NCBI GenBank assembly: GCA_965240325.2
Contig: OZ251228.1
Location: 1,302,001-1,366,000 of the forward strand
Length of the DNA: 64,000 nucleotides
Source: Rebecca billardiae RCC1528
Taxonomy: Eukaryota > Haptophyta
Direction of reading: 5' to 3'
Part shown: positions 9,371-19,522 of the stretch, piece by piece
Layout of the letters: every line of letters begins with the position of its first letter
Numbering within the stretch: position 1 is the first letter of the stretch
Notes under the pieces: generated by a model
What the model was told of the DNA's origin: nothing
Database searches by the model: none
The model's input: the letters and a program-made list of their open reading frames with translations, nothing else
Position numbers and translations under genes: made by a program

Positions 9371-11032
9371 ATGGCGTACGCCCTGCCGCCCGCTGTCGAA
9401 CTGACCGACCTGGACGACGAGACCAAGGCCGGCGACGAAGGCTTTGCCCTCTCGCCGAAGCCGCGCGCGTGGTACAAGCGTGCAGCGCTCGGCGCCGTGC
9501 TCATTCTTGCCTGCGCATGCGTGGCCACGTGGCTCGCGGTTGGGCGAACGACATGCTTGAAAGCGCTGGCGGCAACAGGCCCCGACGCGTCGATCACTTG
9601 CGAGCTTGGGTCGGACGCCCCAGCGATGGGCTTTGCGGCGCCGTTCTTCGAAGAGAATGCGGCCGCCTTCTCCCGCCACTTCTTCGGTCCCAGGGTGAGA
9701 GGGGCCCGCGGCCAGGCTAACGGTGCCTCCGTCATGCGTGACGTGTATGCTGCACGGCAGCGCGCGCTGTGCGAGCGGCTGCGAACAAACGAGAGCGCGG
9801 CGACGCTCCTCCGCGAAGCGGCCTCACTTGGACTCGTCGTCGGACCCCTGGGCATCGACCCTGGTCCCGTGCTCGTGGCGGAGCGGGCGGCCGCGCTGGC
9901 GCGGACGGCTGGCAGCAGGCACGACGGGTTCGGGGCGGTGGCGGGGGCGATCGCGGATCTACCCGTGCTCCGCGCGGTGCGCGAGGCCCTGTTCCACGAC
10001 GTGGACTGGGAGCAAGCCGTGCTCGACGCCGACGCGCACGTGCCCATGCTCGGGTACATCCACATCCACGGCCGCAACGCCTTCAAGATCCCGCGGCCGG
10101 CGCTCGCCTGGCGCTTCTGGGCGCTCGATGTGCCGGCGGCGCACCCTCCGCCGGTGGCGCTCAGCGCGGCGCTCGGGTCGGGGGCGGCGTCGCGGGGCGC
10201 GCGCGCTCTGTACGAGCCGCTCTCGCGCGACGGCTTTGCGCTTGTCGAGCGCTGGCGCGGGCTCGATGTCGAGGCGCTCACGGCAGCCGGGATGGCGGCG
10301 CTGGACGCGGCGGCCGCGGAGCCGAGCGCTGGGCCCGTCGTGCGAGCGCACTCGGCGGAGCTCGAGGCGCTGCTGCGCCCGGTGCTCTCGGACGAGGGGC
10401 TGGTGCGCGCGGTGCGCGCGTACCTGAGCCCGCCCCTCGAGCTGGCTGCGCGCGCCGACGGCCCTGCGCACGCAGATCCGCGCGCGGCACCAGCTACGAA
10501 CGCGAGCGCGGCTGGCGGCGGCGGCGGCGCGTGCGCGCTTGGGTATGTCGCCCTGCGCCTGACCGACCAGCTGGACAACGTGCGGCGGTACTTCTCGTCA
10601 ATGTGGCACCACGACCGGGCGGGGCGGCGGCTCAAGCTGTTCATCTTCCTCAACGACGTCGACGCGATCGAGGGCCGCCCCACCGTCGTCGCGCGCGGCA
10701 CGCACACCAGCGTGTGGTACTCCGCGGTGACGATGCTGGACAGTCGTTTCGAGGATCGCTGGGTGCGCGCCCGCCACGAGGCCGTGCCGATGGCGGGCAA
10801 GCGCGGCGGCGGCTTCCTCTTCGACACGAACGCGCTGCACAAGGGCACCCTGACCGGGGCGAACGCACGCAGCGTGATCATCGTTGAGATCGACCGCCCC
10901 GACCGATGCGAGGCGCTCACCCGGCCCGCCGAGCCATCGGGCCCGGCGTTCAAGACGCCTTGTCCGTCCGCGCCGCTCTACCCAGTTGAGGGCACGCCGC
11001 TCTCGTGCGACCGGGCTCCGCGCGCGCGCTGA
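9371..11032 (+). CDS. Membrane-anchored PhyH-like Fe(II)/2-oxoglutarate oxygenase, copy 2
   Basis: Tandem paralogue of the gene at 4367, same strand, about 5 kb apart and nearly identical along its full length (553 versus 548 aa). It has the same layout: short N-tail, one membrane segment at about 37-57, a lumenal region, and a C-terminal PhyH domain with MWHHDRAG, VARGTH, NALHKGT and ANARSV all intact, so both copies should be catalytically competent if the fold assignment is right. Differences include four extra residues (GPRV) before RGARGQANG and an extra IH pair before GRNAF. The homology begins only about 7-20 bases before the ATG but extends about 130 bases past the stop, so the upstream promoters differ. 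No introns. Confidence 0.85.
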   Translation: MAYALPPAVELTDLDDETKAGDEGFALSPKPRAWYKRAALGAVLILACACVATWLAVGRTTCLKALAATGPDASITCELGSDAPAMGFAAPFFEENAAAFSRHFFGPRVRGARGQANGASVMRDVYAARQRALCERLRTNESAATLLREAASLGLVVGPLGIDPGPVLVAERAAALARTAGSRHDGFGAVAGAIADLPVLRAVREALFHDVDWEQAVLDADAHVPMLGYIHIHGRNAFKIPRPALAWRFWALDVPAAHPPPVALSAALGSGAASRGARALYEPLSRDGFALVERWRGLDVEALTAAGMAALDAAAAEPSAGPVVRAHSAELEALLRPVLSDEGLVRAVRAYLSPPLELAARADGPAHADPRAAPATNASAAGGGGGACALGYVALRLTDQLDNVRRYFSSMWHHDRAGRRLKLFIFLNDVDAIEGRPTVVARGTHTSVWYSAVTMLDSRFEDRWVRARHEAVPMAGKRGGGFLFDTNALHKGTLTGANARSVIIVEIDRPDRCEALTRPAEPSGPAFKTPCPSAPLYPVEGTPLSCDRAPRAR

Positions 11033-11197
11033 CGGAAGCGGGCCGTGCGGGCGGCGGCCACTTGGCGAGGGAAGGAGCGCGGCCGACGCCGCGTGTATGC
11101 CTGCGGTGACTGTCGAACGGTGTCGCCCTGTCAAGAAGCCGACTCACACCTTCTCCCGTAGCAGTGCTTCTGCCTTCTGCTATACTAAGGCTTCACT

Positions 11198-11200
<3 letters not shown>

Positions 11201-11253
<53 letters not shown>
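11201..11253. repeat. (TA)n microsatellite
   Basis: About 26 uninterrupted TA units in the 3' flank of oxygenase copy 2. The corresponding position after copy 1 lacks it. Confidence 0.97.
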
Positions 11254-11255
<2 letters not shown>

Positions 11256-12383
11256 ATTTTTAAAATTGCTCTCCGAGCGAGGTCCCACCGGTGGCCTAGC
11301 GACGAACAACTAGTACTCCGACCAGGTCGCGGGTCCGAGACCGTCGCCGAGTCGCAGACCGAGGCGCGCTGCCACGGTCAGGAGACAGGAGCACTACTAG
11401 TGTAGACCGCGCCACTCTTTCGGCCCGCGGTCGCCCGCGGAGCCGCCGGCGTCTGGCGTTGCCAGCCGCCGGTGCGTCTCGTTCAATTGATCAGTTGAAT
11501 GTTGATGGCTCGGCGGCGGAGCAACCGAGCAGTGTCAACGGTCGTCATAAAGAGCCCGACTGACTCACCTGTCTCACACTGCTGCTGTATTCTGCAAAAT
11601 AGCTGCTGGCGGTAGTCAGGACTAGCTACGATCACTGCAAGTACAGCGGCATCTCTGGGCACTTGTGGAGCGCGCGGTGGAACTTGAGCCAGGAAGGAAC
11701 TTGAGCCGGCATTTCCCAGCGGCGTGCCCCATCTTGGCGTGGCTGGCACGATCGGCACACGCTCCTGAGCGCTCGTTTCGCGGTGCGGCAGGCCTTGGGC
11801 AGACCAGGCAGACATGCAGCGACCGAATTACCGGGCCATGCGCGCACCACATCTGCGCTACGTGGCCTGCGTGCTGGACGACTGGGAGTCAATGCCGACC
11901 CACTGCATTCCACCGACCCACTGCATTCCACTGCCCCGCATGCACCCCGAGTCACCTGCAGAGGGCGTCGACAAGCGCAGAGCGGGTGCGCGGAAGTTCG
12001 ACCAACTCGTGGACCTTCTTGCGAGCACCAGCAGCAAGGTCGCAAGCCCAACCTTGACCAGCCGTGGAACTTGAGCTGGTCGGCAGCAAAACACCGCAGG
12101 AGGAAGTTAGCAGCGTGCGCGGAGGAGGCGCGGTGCGCGTCCGTTGCTGGCGAGAGGCGTCCGGGCCGTGGCGTTCTCGGCCGCGTCCGCGCGCTTCCCG
12201 CCGCCGCGGGCCCCGTGTACGCCCGTCGTCGCCCTCGCCGCGTGGGCGCCAAACGGGCTCAAGTTCCAACGAGCGCTCCACTACCAGTACCGCGCCGGAG
12301 AAGGACGGGGGCGCCGGAAGGCCAGGACTCTTGGCCGGATTTGGAAGGCGAGCTCGAGCGGCTGTGGCAGCTGCCCCCATATG
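11254..12383. other. Spacer upstream of the voltage-sensor-like gene
   Basis: No gene is supported. A GGAACTTGAGC motif recurs near 11670, 11697 and 12063 and in reverse near 12257, and CGACCCACTGCATTCCAC occurs twice in tandem at about 11897-11932. A plus-strand frame runs from 12144 into the next gene, but its first 80 codons look non-coding. Confidence 0.45.
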
Positions 12384-13283
12384 ATGGGCAGTGGCTCCAG
12401 TTCGCTGCGCCGCGGCGGGCACTCGCGGACGACCACGCCGCTGTGGGCGGTGTCGGCGCATGGGATGGACGACCTGGAGTCGCCAACCACCATCCCAGGC
12501 GCAGCTGACTTCGCCATCGGGCGCGAGGGCGAGGTGGGTCTGAGCGAGCACTTGTCGATCATGGGCAACCGTCTGCTGCACTCGCGCGCGTACAACTCGC
12601 TGTATGCGCTCCTGATCGCGCTGAACATGGGCGCGTTGATGGTGGCACTAACAAGCTCGACCAACGAGTCGAGCATGCTGATGGTCGTTCTGGACCTGGT
12701 GATCACAGGCTCGCTGCTGATCGAGGTGGCGGTGCGGTTGCTCGTGCAGGGCCGGCGGCGCTTCTGGGCCGACCGCTCGAACCGCGTCGACTGCGCCGTG
12801 TGCGCGCTCTGCCTCGGCACGCTGATTTTCTACGTGTTCGAGGGGCCGTCCGTCTCGGAGAAGGTCGAGCAGGTCGTCACCATCACCGTTGTCGTTGTCC
12901 GCTACGTCATACAGCTCATGCGGCTCGCGGTTTTTGTGCGCAGCTACAAGCGCACCATCCCCTCGGCGCAGACGGAGATCAACCTGGCGGCTGTGGATGA
13001 GGAGGCGCCGCTCCTCCCACACGAGCCGATCGGACTGCCCGCGGGCGGGCTCCACCACATCAGCACGGGTGCGGAGAGCGCGAACGGCGTCGATGGCAGC
13101 TCGTCGGGTCGGCACCAGCACCACAGCTTGGCAATGTTCACCACTTCTATCCCGCCCTCTCCCGTGAGTGCGGTGGGCGCCAGCGCGGGCGATTTGGACG
13201 CGCTGAATCTGGGCTTCGCGGCAGCTGGGCACAGCCACAAGGATCGGATAAGCGTAGGTACCCCAGATGCGCCTTGGCAATGA
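12384..13283 (+). CDS. Four-helix voltage-sensor-like (ion-transport type) membrane protein
   Basis: About 299 aa from the second of two adjacent Met codons (12381 and 12384). The chosen start reads MGSGSSSL, which fits an N-myristoylation signal (Gly2, Ser6). Four hydrophobic segments follow: YALLIALNMGALMVAL, MVVLDLVITGSLLIEVAVRLL, VDCAVCALCLGTLIFYVF, and an S4-like helix VVRYVIQLMRLAVFVRSYKR with spaced Arg/Lys. This is the layout of an isolated voltage-sensor domain of the ion-transport superfamily; no pore helix or second domain follows. The C-terminal third is hydrophilic and Ser/His-rich. The last 20 codons lie inside a perfect tandem duplication, and GCGTAGGT at about 13252 could be a splice donor, so the true C-terminus may differ. 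Function is inferred from topology only. Confidence 0.65.
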   Translation: MGSGSSSLRRGGHSRTTTPLWAVSAHGMDDLESPTTIPGAADFAIGREGEVGLSEHLSIMGNRLLHSRAYNSLYALLIALNMGALMVALTSSTNESSMLMVVLDLVITGSLLIEVAVRLLVQGRRRFWADRSNRVDCAVCALCLGTLIFYVFEGPSVSEKVEQVVTITVVVVRYVIQLMRLAVFVRSYKRTIPSAQTEINLAAVDEEAPLLPHEPIGLPAGGLHHISTGAESANGVDGSSSGRHQHHSLAMFTTSIPPSPVSAVGASAGDLDALNLGFAAAGHSHKDRISVGTPDAPWQ

Positions 13284-13942
13284 TTTTCACTTCAAGTGGC
13301 AACTGGGCGCCCGGGCCCGGGGGTGCCATTGCCTGACGCCGGCGGGCGCGGGCCGTGCGGCCCGTGGCCCGCCACGCCGTCGGGCCGCGGACAGGTGCCA
13401 CAGGTGGTTCGCACTCAATAATGATATTTTATTTAAGAATGCTATCGTATAGCGACGACACTCGATCGACACGACGGTCGTCTCTGCCTCAGAGTGACAG
13501 AGTCCCTGCCGACCGATGTAATCCCGGCCGATGGCGCCTACCGATCATCAGTCCGTCCGAGCTGAGTCGTCTGAAAATATTAAGCTGGGCACAGCCACAA
13601 GGATCGGATAAGCGTAGGTACCCCAGATGCGCCTTGGCAATGATTTTCACTTCAAGTGGCAACTGGGCGCCCGGGCCCGGGGGTGCCATTGCCTGACGCC
13701 GGCGGGCGCGGGCCGTGCGGCCCGTGGCCCGCCACGCCGTCGGGCCGCGGACAGGTGCCACAGGTGGTTCGCACTCAATAATGATATTTTATTTAAGAAT
13801 GCTATCGTATAGCGACGACACTCGATCGACACGACGGTCGTCTCTGCCTCAGAGTGACAGAGTCCCTGCCGACCGATGTAATCCCGGCCGATGGCGCCTA
13901 CCGATCATCAGTCCGTCCGAGCTGAGTCGTCTGAAAATATTA
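13223..13942. repeat. Perfect 360-bp tandem duplication
   Basis: 13223-13582 and 13583-13942 appear identical base for base. The first unit contains the final codons and stop of the voltage-sensor-like gene; the second carries an orphan copy of that 3' end. Either a very recent duplication or an assembly error. Confidence 0.95.
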
Positions 13943-15363
13943 TTAACTACTACTAATTAAGCATCACTACTCGGACAGTGGTATTACGGGCCATCACAGT
14001 TTATACGCCGCACAATCCGAGTATCGTGAATCGAGCCTTAGCAGTCAAGTTACGAGATGAGGACATGCACTCTGCTGGAGTCAGTCGGCTGCCCTAAGTC
14101 AGTGATGCTTCAGGGCACTGCTTGCCACAGGATCCACAGTAAGTAGACTAGCTAGGCTTCGTAGCTAGGCTACGACCCCGGGTCGAATACCGTCGTATAG
14201 GCGGCCTAGTTACTAGACGTACGGAGCTGACTAGCTACTGGCTGGCCGTACTCGAGAGTCGAGTAAGACTCAGTGACAGTCTGAGTCACTCACTCCGCCG
14301 CCTAGGCCAAGCGGGCGGGCAAGGGCCTATAGCCCTATAGGCGGGCTAAGTACTCAGTAGTCTAATACGTAGTCTGTCCGGTCTGAATTGTCAGTAGCCG
14401 AGTAGCTAGTTACGACGGGCGGCAGCCTAATAATAAGCAGCTACTCTGAATATAACTAGCTCGGAGTCACTCAGAGCCAGGCCCAGTGGGCTAGCTATAG
14501 ACGGCCAGCTCAGTCGCGGACGACTACCCGTACCGGACTGACGTCTGTCCGCCGCCGGTCACGACGTGACTCGTGAACGTCGTAGACTTCTGAACTCACT
14601 TCTGGCGCGCACTTACACTGACTACGGCACAATTACAGTAGGGCTTCAGTGCAGACTCCGTGTAGCCGTGCTAAGTTTATACTAAGTAGGCGGGATATTA
14701 TTTATTAGTCATCATCATTATTATAATAATCATAATGACCGATCCGAGCGGACTGTAACTGTTACCGAATGACCGAGCGAGACACTGATGTCACTCGAAC
14801 TGACAGTGACTGTCAGCCCGTACCGATACACTTCACTGCGGTAGTACTGTATGACACGGACTCACTACAGAGTACAGCGGCCAGAACGTCGCGTGGGGTG
14901 GCGCCGGCCGCGGTGGTGTCGGGCTTGGGGCATGATGCCGCTGTCAGCCCATGGCCATGGGAGCGCCGGTGCAACTGCAAGGTCACAGCCCTCGCCAGGC
15001 CGAGCCGCCGAGCGGCCGGGACCTGGCCGAGACAGGTAGTGACTACGCATGATGCCTGCGGGCAGACGGCCGCATGCGACTTGGGAGGTGGGTGCGCGGC
15101 GCGAGCCTTGGGCACAGCGGACTAGTGACAGCACTCAGCACACACACACGACGTGCGAGCATCATCTGCATCATGCCAGGAACACAGAGCCGAGGTCATG
15201 GCGTGGGGTAAGGTGGAGGAGGCCTCATCCGTCGCCCCGCGGCAGCGATGTGCAGCTGCGGACGGCCGGGGTGAGCGCGTGCGCTCCGGCCGACGCCGGG
15301 ATCAGGCCAGCTGGTGCGCAGCGGCTTCGCGACGGGGCGCGCGTGCGTGGCCGCCGCCCTCAC
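13943..15363. other. Spacer with no supported gene
   Basis: Rich in short CTAG/GACT-type words and with few long frames up to about 14750, then GC-rich with small overlapping frames. Nothing recognisable. It is the 3' flank of both neighbours. Confidence 0.5.
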
Positions 15364-17655
15364 TCACCGGCCAAAGCAGCCGCATGTGCCACGCGCCGCG
15401 CGGTCGTCGGCGGCCTCGTCGGCGGCGGGCGCGCCGGCGGCCCCGTCCCCGAGCAGCGCGGTGAAGGCTTGCGCGTTCTCCATCACGTACGCGGTCGCGA
15501 GCTGCGAGGAGAGGTTCGCCTGCGCGGCGGTGAGGTGCATGTCCAGCCCGGTGAGCGACTTGTTCTGCCCGGTGACAAGGTAGTTGGGGAAATGCGCGAA
15601 CTCGCCCTCGCCGCTCGTCGCGCTCGTCTCGATGGCGTCGCGGATCTCGGCGGGCAGCTTGGCCTCCCACCTCGTCACCCGCTGCAGGAACGCCCAGCAC
15701 ACGCGCACCGAGTACCCGCCGCGGATGCCCCAGAATGCGTTGGGCAGCACCTGCGCCGCGCGCCACGCGCGGCCGGGGGGGCGCGGTGTGAGCCAGCCGC
15801 GCACGCCAGCGCAGCGCGGCGGCGATGCCACCTCTGGTGGCCCGCGCGCCGCCCACCCGCTCAGCCAGCCGCGAGCCCACGGCGCGCGCCCACGCCGTGC
15901 GCCCACCTGGTGGTCCATCGTGACGACGGGGAAGTCCCCGTCCACGAGCTTGGCGCGCACGCGCTTCATCAGCAGCCAAAAGTCGGCGGGCTGGAAGACC
16001 TGGATCTCGCGCAGCGAGTGCATCATGTGCTCGCAGCTCTTGGCACGGATGCCAAAGTACGCCGGCAGGTTGCCGTCGAGGTCGCCCTCCACGCCCTTCC
16101 ACTCCGTGCCGTCCGGCCCGCCGTCGAGCGGGAAGCCCGTCGCAATCGGCGTGCCGAGCGAGGAGAAGACCACCATCTTCCGCACCGAGCGCGTGAGCAG
16201 CGGGAGGATGGCAAGCAGGTCGTGCCCGCCAGCATCGGAGATGTACACGGACTGCGCGCTCGGCGGCGCGCCGCCGCCCTCCGCCGCGCCCGCCAGCTGC
16301 GCCGGCGCCCAGTACGCGAGGCGGGAGTACGCCGAGCCGATGTCGACGCCGAGCGACGAGAGCACCGCCTCGCGCGCGCCCGTGTTGTTCGTGATGCCGC
16401 AGTAGGCGTTGGAGGACGCGTCCAGCATCTTGGCGAGGGACATGACGCGCGCAGAGCGGCCAATGGCGCGCGCGCGCGCGCTCACCGGCTGCGAGCCGCC
16501 GCCGCCGCCGCCCGCCGCCGCCGGTGGCGGCGCGCTGCTCGGCGCGAGCGTCGCGCCGACGGCGAACGACTCGACAAAGCCCCCGACTGTGTACTCCCAC
16601 GTCGCGTCTGCCGGGATGGCATCGTCGCGCGCGCGCGCAAACGCTCGGTAGGTCTCGAGCGAGGCGACGCGCGAGATGGCCGAGCCGCAGTAGAGCGGCG
16701 TCATGTCGTACGGCACGAAGTCCTCCGTCTCCCACACCACCGCCTTCGCGTCGCCCGCCGGCCGCTTGACCGGCGGCGCGAGCGTGCCGGTGAAGATGTC
16801 GACAGGTCGGCCCTCGCGTCGCACGACGATGTCGGACTTGCGCAGATGCGGGTTGCGCTCCCGGATGCGCGCGGCGTGCGCGGCGCTCGCGGCGACGGGC
16901 GTGTGCTTGTCGCCCACGCCGTACGGCTCGAGGAAGATCGATGCCATCGTCGCCAGCCACGCCTCGTCCGCGTGCGAGCCGTCGAGGCACGAGGGCATCA
17001 CCAGCTCAGACGCAAAGCGCGACAGGATGGGGCGCGTGAGGCAGCGGATGAGCCCGCCCTCGGGGGCGTCCTGCAGCGCCTCGTGCGTGAGGTCCTGCGC
17101 GCGCTTGATCGGCCCGAGCAGCACGCGGTCGTCCTCGGCCCCCGTGCGGTAGTACTGGAAGGGCGCGAGCGTGTACGCGCCGCCCGAGCACGCGGTCGCG
17201 TAGTCCACGTTCTCCATCAGCCCGAGCTGGATGAGGCCGCGGAGGAAGCCGACGGCGGCGGCGGCGGCACGCGAGCCGCCGCCGGAGAGGCAGATCCCCG
17301 TCGTCCTGCCCGGCGGGTTCTTCAGCAGCTCGCGCTCGGGCAGCTCGTTCGGGTCGAGCTCGCCACTCGTGTACCACACGTCGAATGTGAGCGACTCGCC
17401 CTGGCCGCCCGCGTCGGTGGAGAGGTCGCCGATGGCCGACGCGCGGTTGGTCACGGCATTGTACAGGATCGCCGCCTGCAGTGTGCGGTTCACCTCGAGC
17501 TGCCCCCCTCTGGCGGTCGCCGAGCGGCCAATTTTGAGCGCGGTCGAGTTCACCTCCATGGCCGGTTCACCTTTCGGCGCTGGGCCAAGGTCGTGGGTCG
17601 CTCGGCGCACCGCCGCCGAGAAACTGCGCTGATGATTCTGAGTTTTTGGGCTCAT
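15364..17655 (-). CDS. Patatin/cytosolic-PLA2-like lipid acyl hydrolase
   Basis: Two exons, 17655-15907 and 15750-15364, with a 156-bp GT-AG intron (15751-15906) that happens to be in frame without stops; the spliced product is about 711 aa. Motifs: an oxyanion loop SGGGSRA at 124-130, a nucleophile elbow CSGGA with Ser157, and the catalytic Asp474 in SDAGGHD, the Ser-Asp dyad arrangement of patatin and cPLA2-like enzymes. The segment after the intron resumes with GIRGGYSVRVCW and a FPNYL block, as in bacterial and algal relatives. A Gly-rich linker sits at about 380-390. The start could also be Met33. The final codons precede GTGAGTG, a strong donor, so a further 3' exon cannot be excluded. 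Expected role: release of fatty acids from membrane lipids. Confidence 0.85.
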   Translation of the reverse strand: MSPKTQNHQRSFSAAVRRATHDLGPAPKGEPAMEVNSTALKIGRSATARGGQLEVNRTLQAAILYNAVTNRASAIGDLSTDAGGQGESLTFDVWYTSGELDPNELPERELLKNPPGRTTGICLSGGGSRAAAAAVGFLRGLIQLGLMENVDYATACSGGAYTLAPFQYYRTGAEDDRVLLGPIKRAQDLTHEALQDAPEGGLIRCLTRPILSRFASELVMPSCLDGSHADEAWLATMASIFLEPYGVGDKHTPVAASAAHAARIRERNPHLRKSDIVVRREGRPVDIFTGTLAPPVKRPAGDAKAVVWETEDFVPYDMTPLYCGSAISRVASLETYRAFARARDDAIPADATWEYTVGGFVESFAVGATLAPSSAPPPAAAGGGGGGSQPVSARARAIGRSARVMSLAKMLDASSNAYCGITNNTGAREAVLSSLGVDIGSAYSRLAYWAPAQLAGAAEGGGAPPSAQSVYISDAGGHDLLAILPLLTRSVRKMVVFSSLGTPIATGFPLDGGPDGTEWKGVEGDLDGNLPAYFGIRAKSCEHMMHSLREIQVFQPADFWLLMKRVRAKLVDGDFPVVTMDHQVGARRGRAPWARGWLSGWAARGPPEVASPPRCAGVRGWLTPRPPGRAWRAAQVLPNAFWGIRGGYSVRVCWAFLQRVTRWEAKLPAEIRDAIETSATSGEGEFAHFPNYLVTGQNKSLTGLDMHLTAAQANLSSQLATAYVMENAQAFTALLGDGAAGAPAADEAADDRAARGTCGCFGR

Positions 17656-17822
17656 CTAGAAAAGTGAACCGAGGTGTCCCCGCCGCCGCCCGGGCCGGCC
17701 GCCATTGTTGCGACCGACAGTGCTGCACACACCGTGGTGGCGGAGCCCCATCATCAGACCCACGCGGGAACCGGCCCAGCCCTCCTCCACACGCCCGCCC
17801 CGCGCGCGGCGCGCGCGGGAGC
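17656..17822. promoter_or_regulatory. Short divergent intergenic region between lipase and phosphatase
   Basis: 167 bp between the outermost lipase start and the phosphatase start codon, with genes reading away from each other. A shared promoter is inferred from the geometry; no specific element was identified. Confidence 0.35.
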
Positions 17823-19088
17823 ATGATGGAGATGGCCACCTGCCGCGAGTGCAGCCGTCCGACGCCTCTCGAAGAGCTTGCCTCCGAAGAGAGGTGCACG
17901 GCCTGCTGCCAGCGTGCGTACGGCCTCACAGGGATCGACGCGGACTGGGACGCAGAGGCGGAGCGACTGTTCGCGCGGCTGCACATTGCCGCCGATGCCG
18001 CGGGGGGTCGTCGGCACAACGACCTGGACGCCGTGTGGCAGGACGAGACGACAGGCGCCCACGTGTACGTCGGCAACAGGCGGGCCGCGTCGTCGCGCAA
18101 GATCCTCGCCGCGCACGGCATCTCGGCTGTCGTCAACTGCCAGGGTGCTGACGCGGCCAACTTCTTCGAGTCCGGCGGCGTGATCCGGTACCTGCGCTTC
18201 GACGTGCAGCGCTGGTCTGACGTCGTGCGCGAGGATGGGAACGAGGCGGGCGATGGCGTCGTCGACTACTTCGCGCCGTGCTTTGGCTGGATCGACGCCG
18301 AGCTCGCGGCTGGCAAGAGCGTGCTGATCCATTGCTACGCGGGTGCGCACCGCGCGGGCACTGTCTGCGTCGCCTTCCTCATGCACGCGGCGGGGCTCGG
18401 CCTCGCAGACGCCATGCGCATGGCGCGGCGCTGCCGCCCGATCGTCAACCCCTTTGCGCGGCTACTCAAGCTGCTGCACATGCTCGACAGGGCACTCGTC
18501 GCTGAGCGCGCGGGCGATGAGACGCCGCGCGGCGATGCGCGCTCACACACGCCGGGCTACATTCGGCGCGTGTCCGAGGTGCAGCTGGGCTCGCCGACGC
18601 CGAGCAATCGTGGCTCCGCGGCGAGTGGCGGCACGCCCTCGCCCCCCGCGCCGCGAGCCAGCGTCGCGTGCGCCAGCTCCACCGACGTGTCTGCCAGCTC
18701 GGCCTCGTCTGCGAGCTCCATCACCCAGCCGGCGCGCGGGGGCCTGCCGCCCACGCCAGACTCGGACCGCGAGCACGAGCGCGCCGCGGCGGACGCGCGC
18801 GCGGATGTGCCCGCGCACACGGCGCAGTCAGCACGCCGTCCGCCGTCGGCTGCGAGTTCAGCCCGCGCGAGCGCACTCGCGCGCGCGCTCGACTCGTCGC
18901 TGGTCTCCTTCGACCTGGCGGCAGTCGACCATTCAGGCAGCGGCGCCCGGCCTGCGGCGGCGGCCGTGGGGCGTGCCCCGAGAGCACTGTTGCCAGCGGC
19001 ACATGCGCCTCCTGCGCATGGCGCGGCGGGGGGCGCCGCGCGTGCGCCAGCAGGCGGGTCTCCAGCTGTGACTGGCAGTCGCCGTTAG
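17823..19088 (+). CDS. Dual-specificity-type (HCx5R) phosphatase with N-terminal Cys4 motif
   Basis: About 421 aa. Residues 7-29 carry two CxxC pairs (CREC and CTACC), suggesting a small zinc ribbon. A DSP-like domain spans about 75-225: AHVYVGNRRAASS at its start, ISAVVNCQG, then the signature loop IHCYAGAHRAGT with Cys171 and Arg177. A likely general acid is Asp127 in RFDVQRW. After about 230 the protein is a long Ser/Ala/Pro-rich tail without domains. The signature is intact, so activity is plausible, but the Ala in place of the usual Ser/Thr around the loop and the unusual N-terminal Cys motif make the substrate unclear. A longer frame upstream exists but overlaps the divergent lipase, so the Met pair at 17823 is preferred. 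Confidence 0.75.
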   Translation: MMEMATCRECSRPTPLEELASEERCTACCQRAYGLTGIDADWDAEAERLFARLHIAADAAGGRRHNDLDAVWQDETTGAHVYVGNRRAASSRKILAAHGISAVVNCQGADAANFFESGGVIRYLRFDVQRWSDVVREDGNEAGDGVVDYFAPCFGWIDAELAAGKSVLIHCYAGAHRAGTVCVAFLMHAAGLGLADAMRMARRCRPIVNPFARLLKLLHMLDRALVAERAGDETPRGDARSHTPGYIRRVSEVQLGSPTPSNRGSAASGGTPSPPAPRASVACASSTDVSASSASSASSITQPARGGLPPTPDSDREHERAAADARADVPAHTAQSARRPPSAASSARASALARALDSSLVSFDLAAVDHSGSGARPAAAAVGRAPRALLPAAHAPPAHGAAGGAARAPAGGSPAVTGSRR

Positions 19089-19522
19089 CAGGAGAGGGCG
19101 ATCGCCCCCTCCCCCCGCCCCCTACGGTAGCCCGCTTCGTGGACGCGGCCAAGCTGCACGCTCGGCGCCCTCCTCACTAAGCTCACTCATTGTCAGTGGG
19201 CGTGGCCCTCCTGCAAGTGCAGACCTGCTGAAGCCTGCTGACTGACAGTGACACCGCGTGCGGGGGCGGCCGCCATATATATGATGAAGAAATATGATGA
19301 TTCACTATCTACGTTGACCATGATACGCGCGCCTGCTGGTGATGTGGCTGTAACGGCGACTTGACCCGAGCCTCCTGGCAGTGCGTTACCAATACCACGG
19401 CGACTCACAGCGAGGCCGCATCCGACACCGACTGACGAGAACGATCCACAGTCACAGTGATTCCACGCCCGCCCGTCACCGTGCAGGCGCGTGCGCCCAT
19501 TGCCCACGGCAGCTCGACGACG
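19089..19522. other. Convergent spacer
   Basis: 3' flanks of the phosphatase (plus) and the GT47 gene (minus). No feature recognised. Confidence 0.5.

Noticed and set aside
15049-17667. 872-codon open frame on the plus strand
   Set aside because: Antisense to the patatin-like lipase, whose catalytic motifs are clear on the minus strand.
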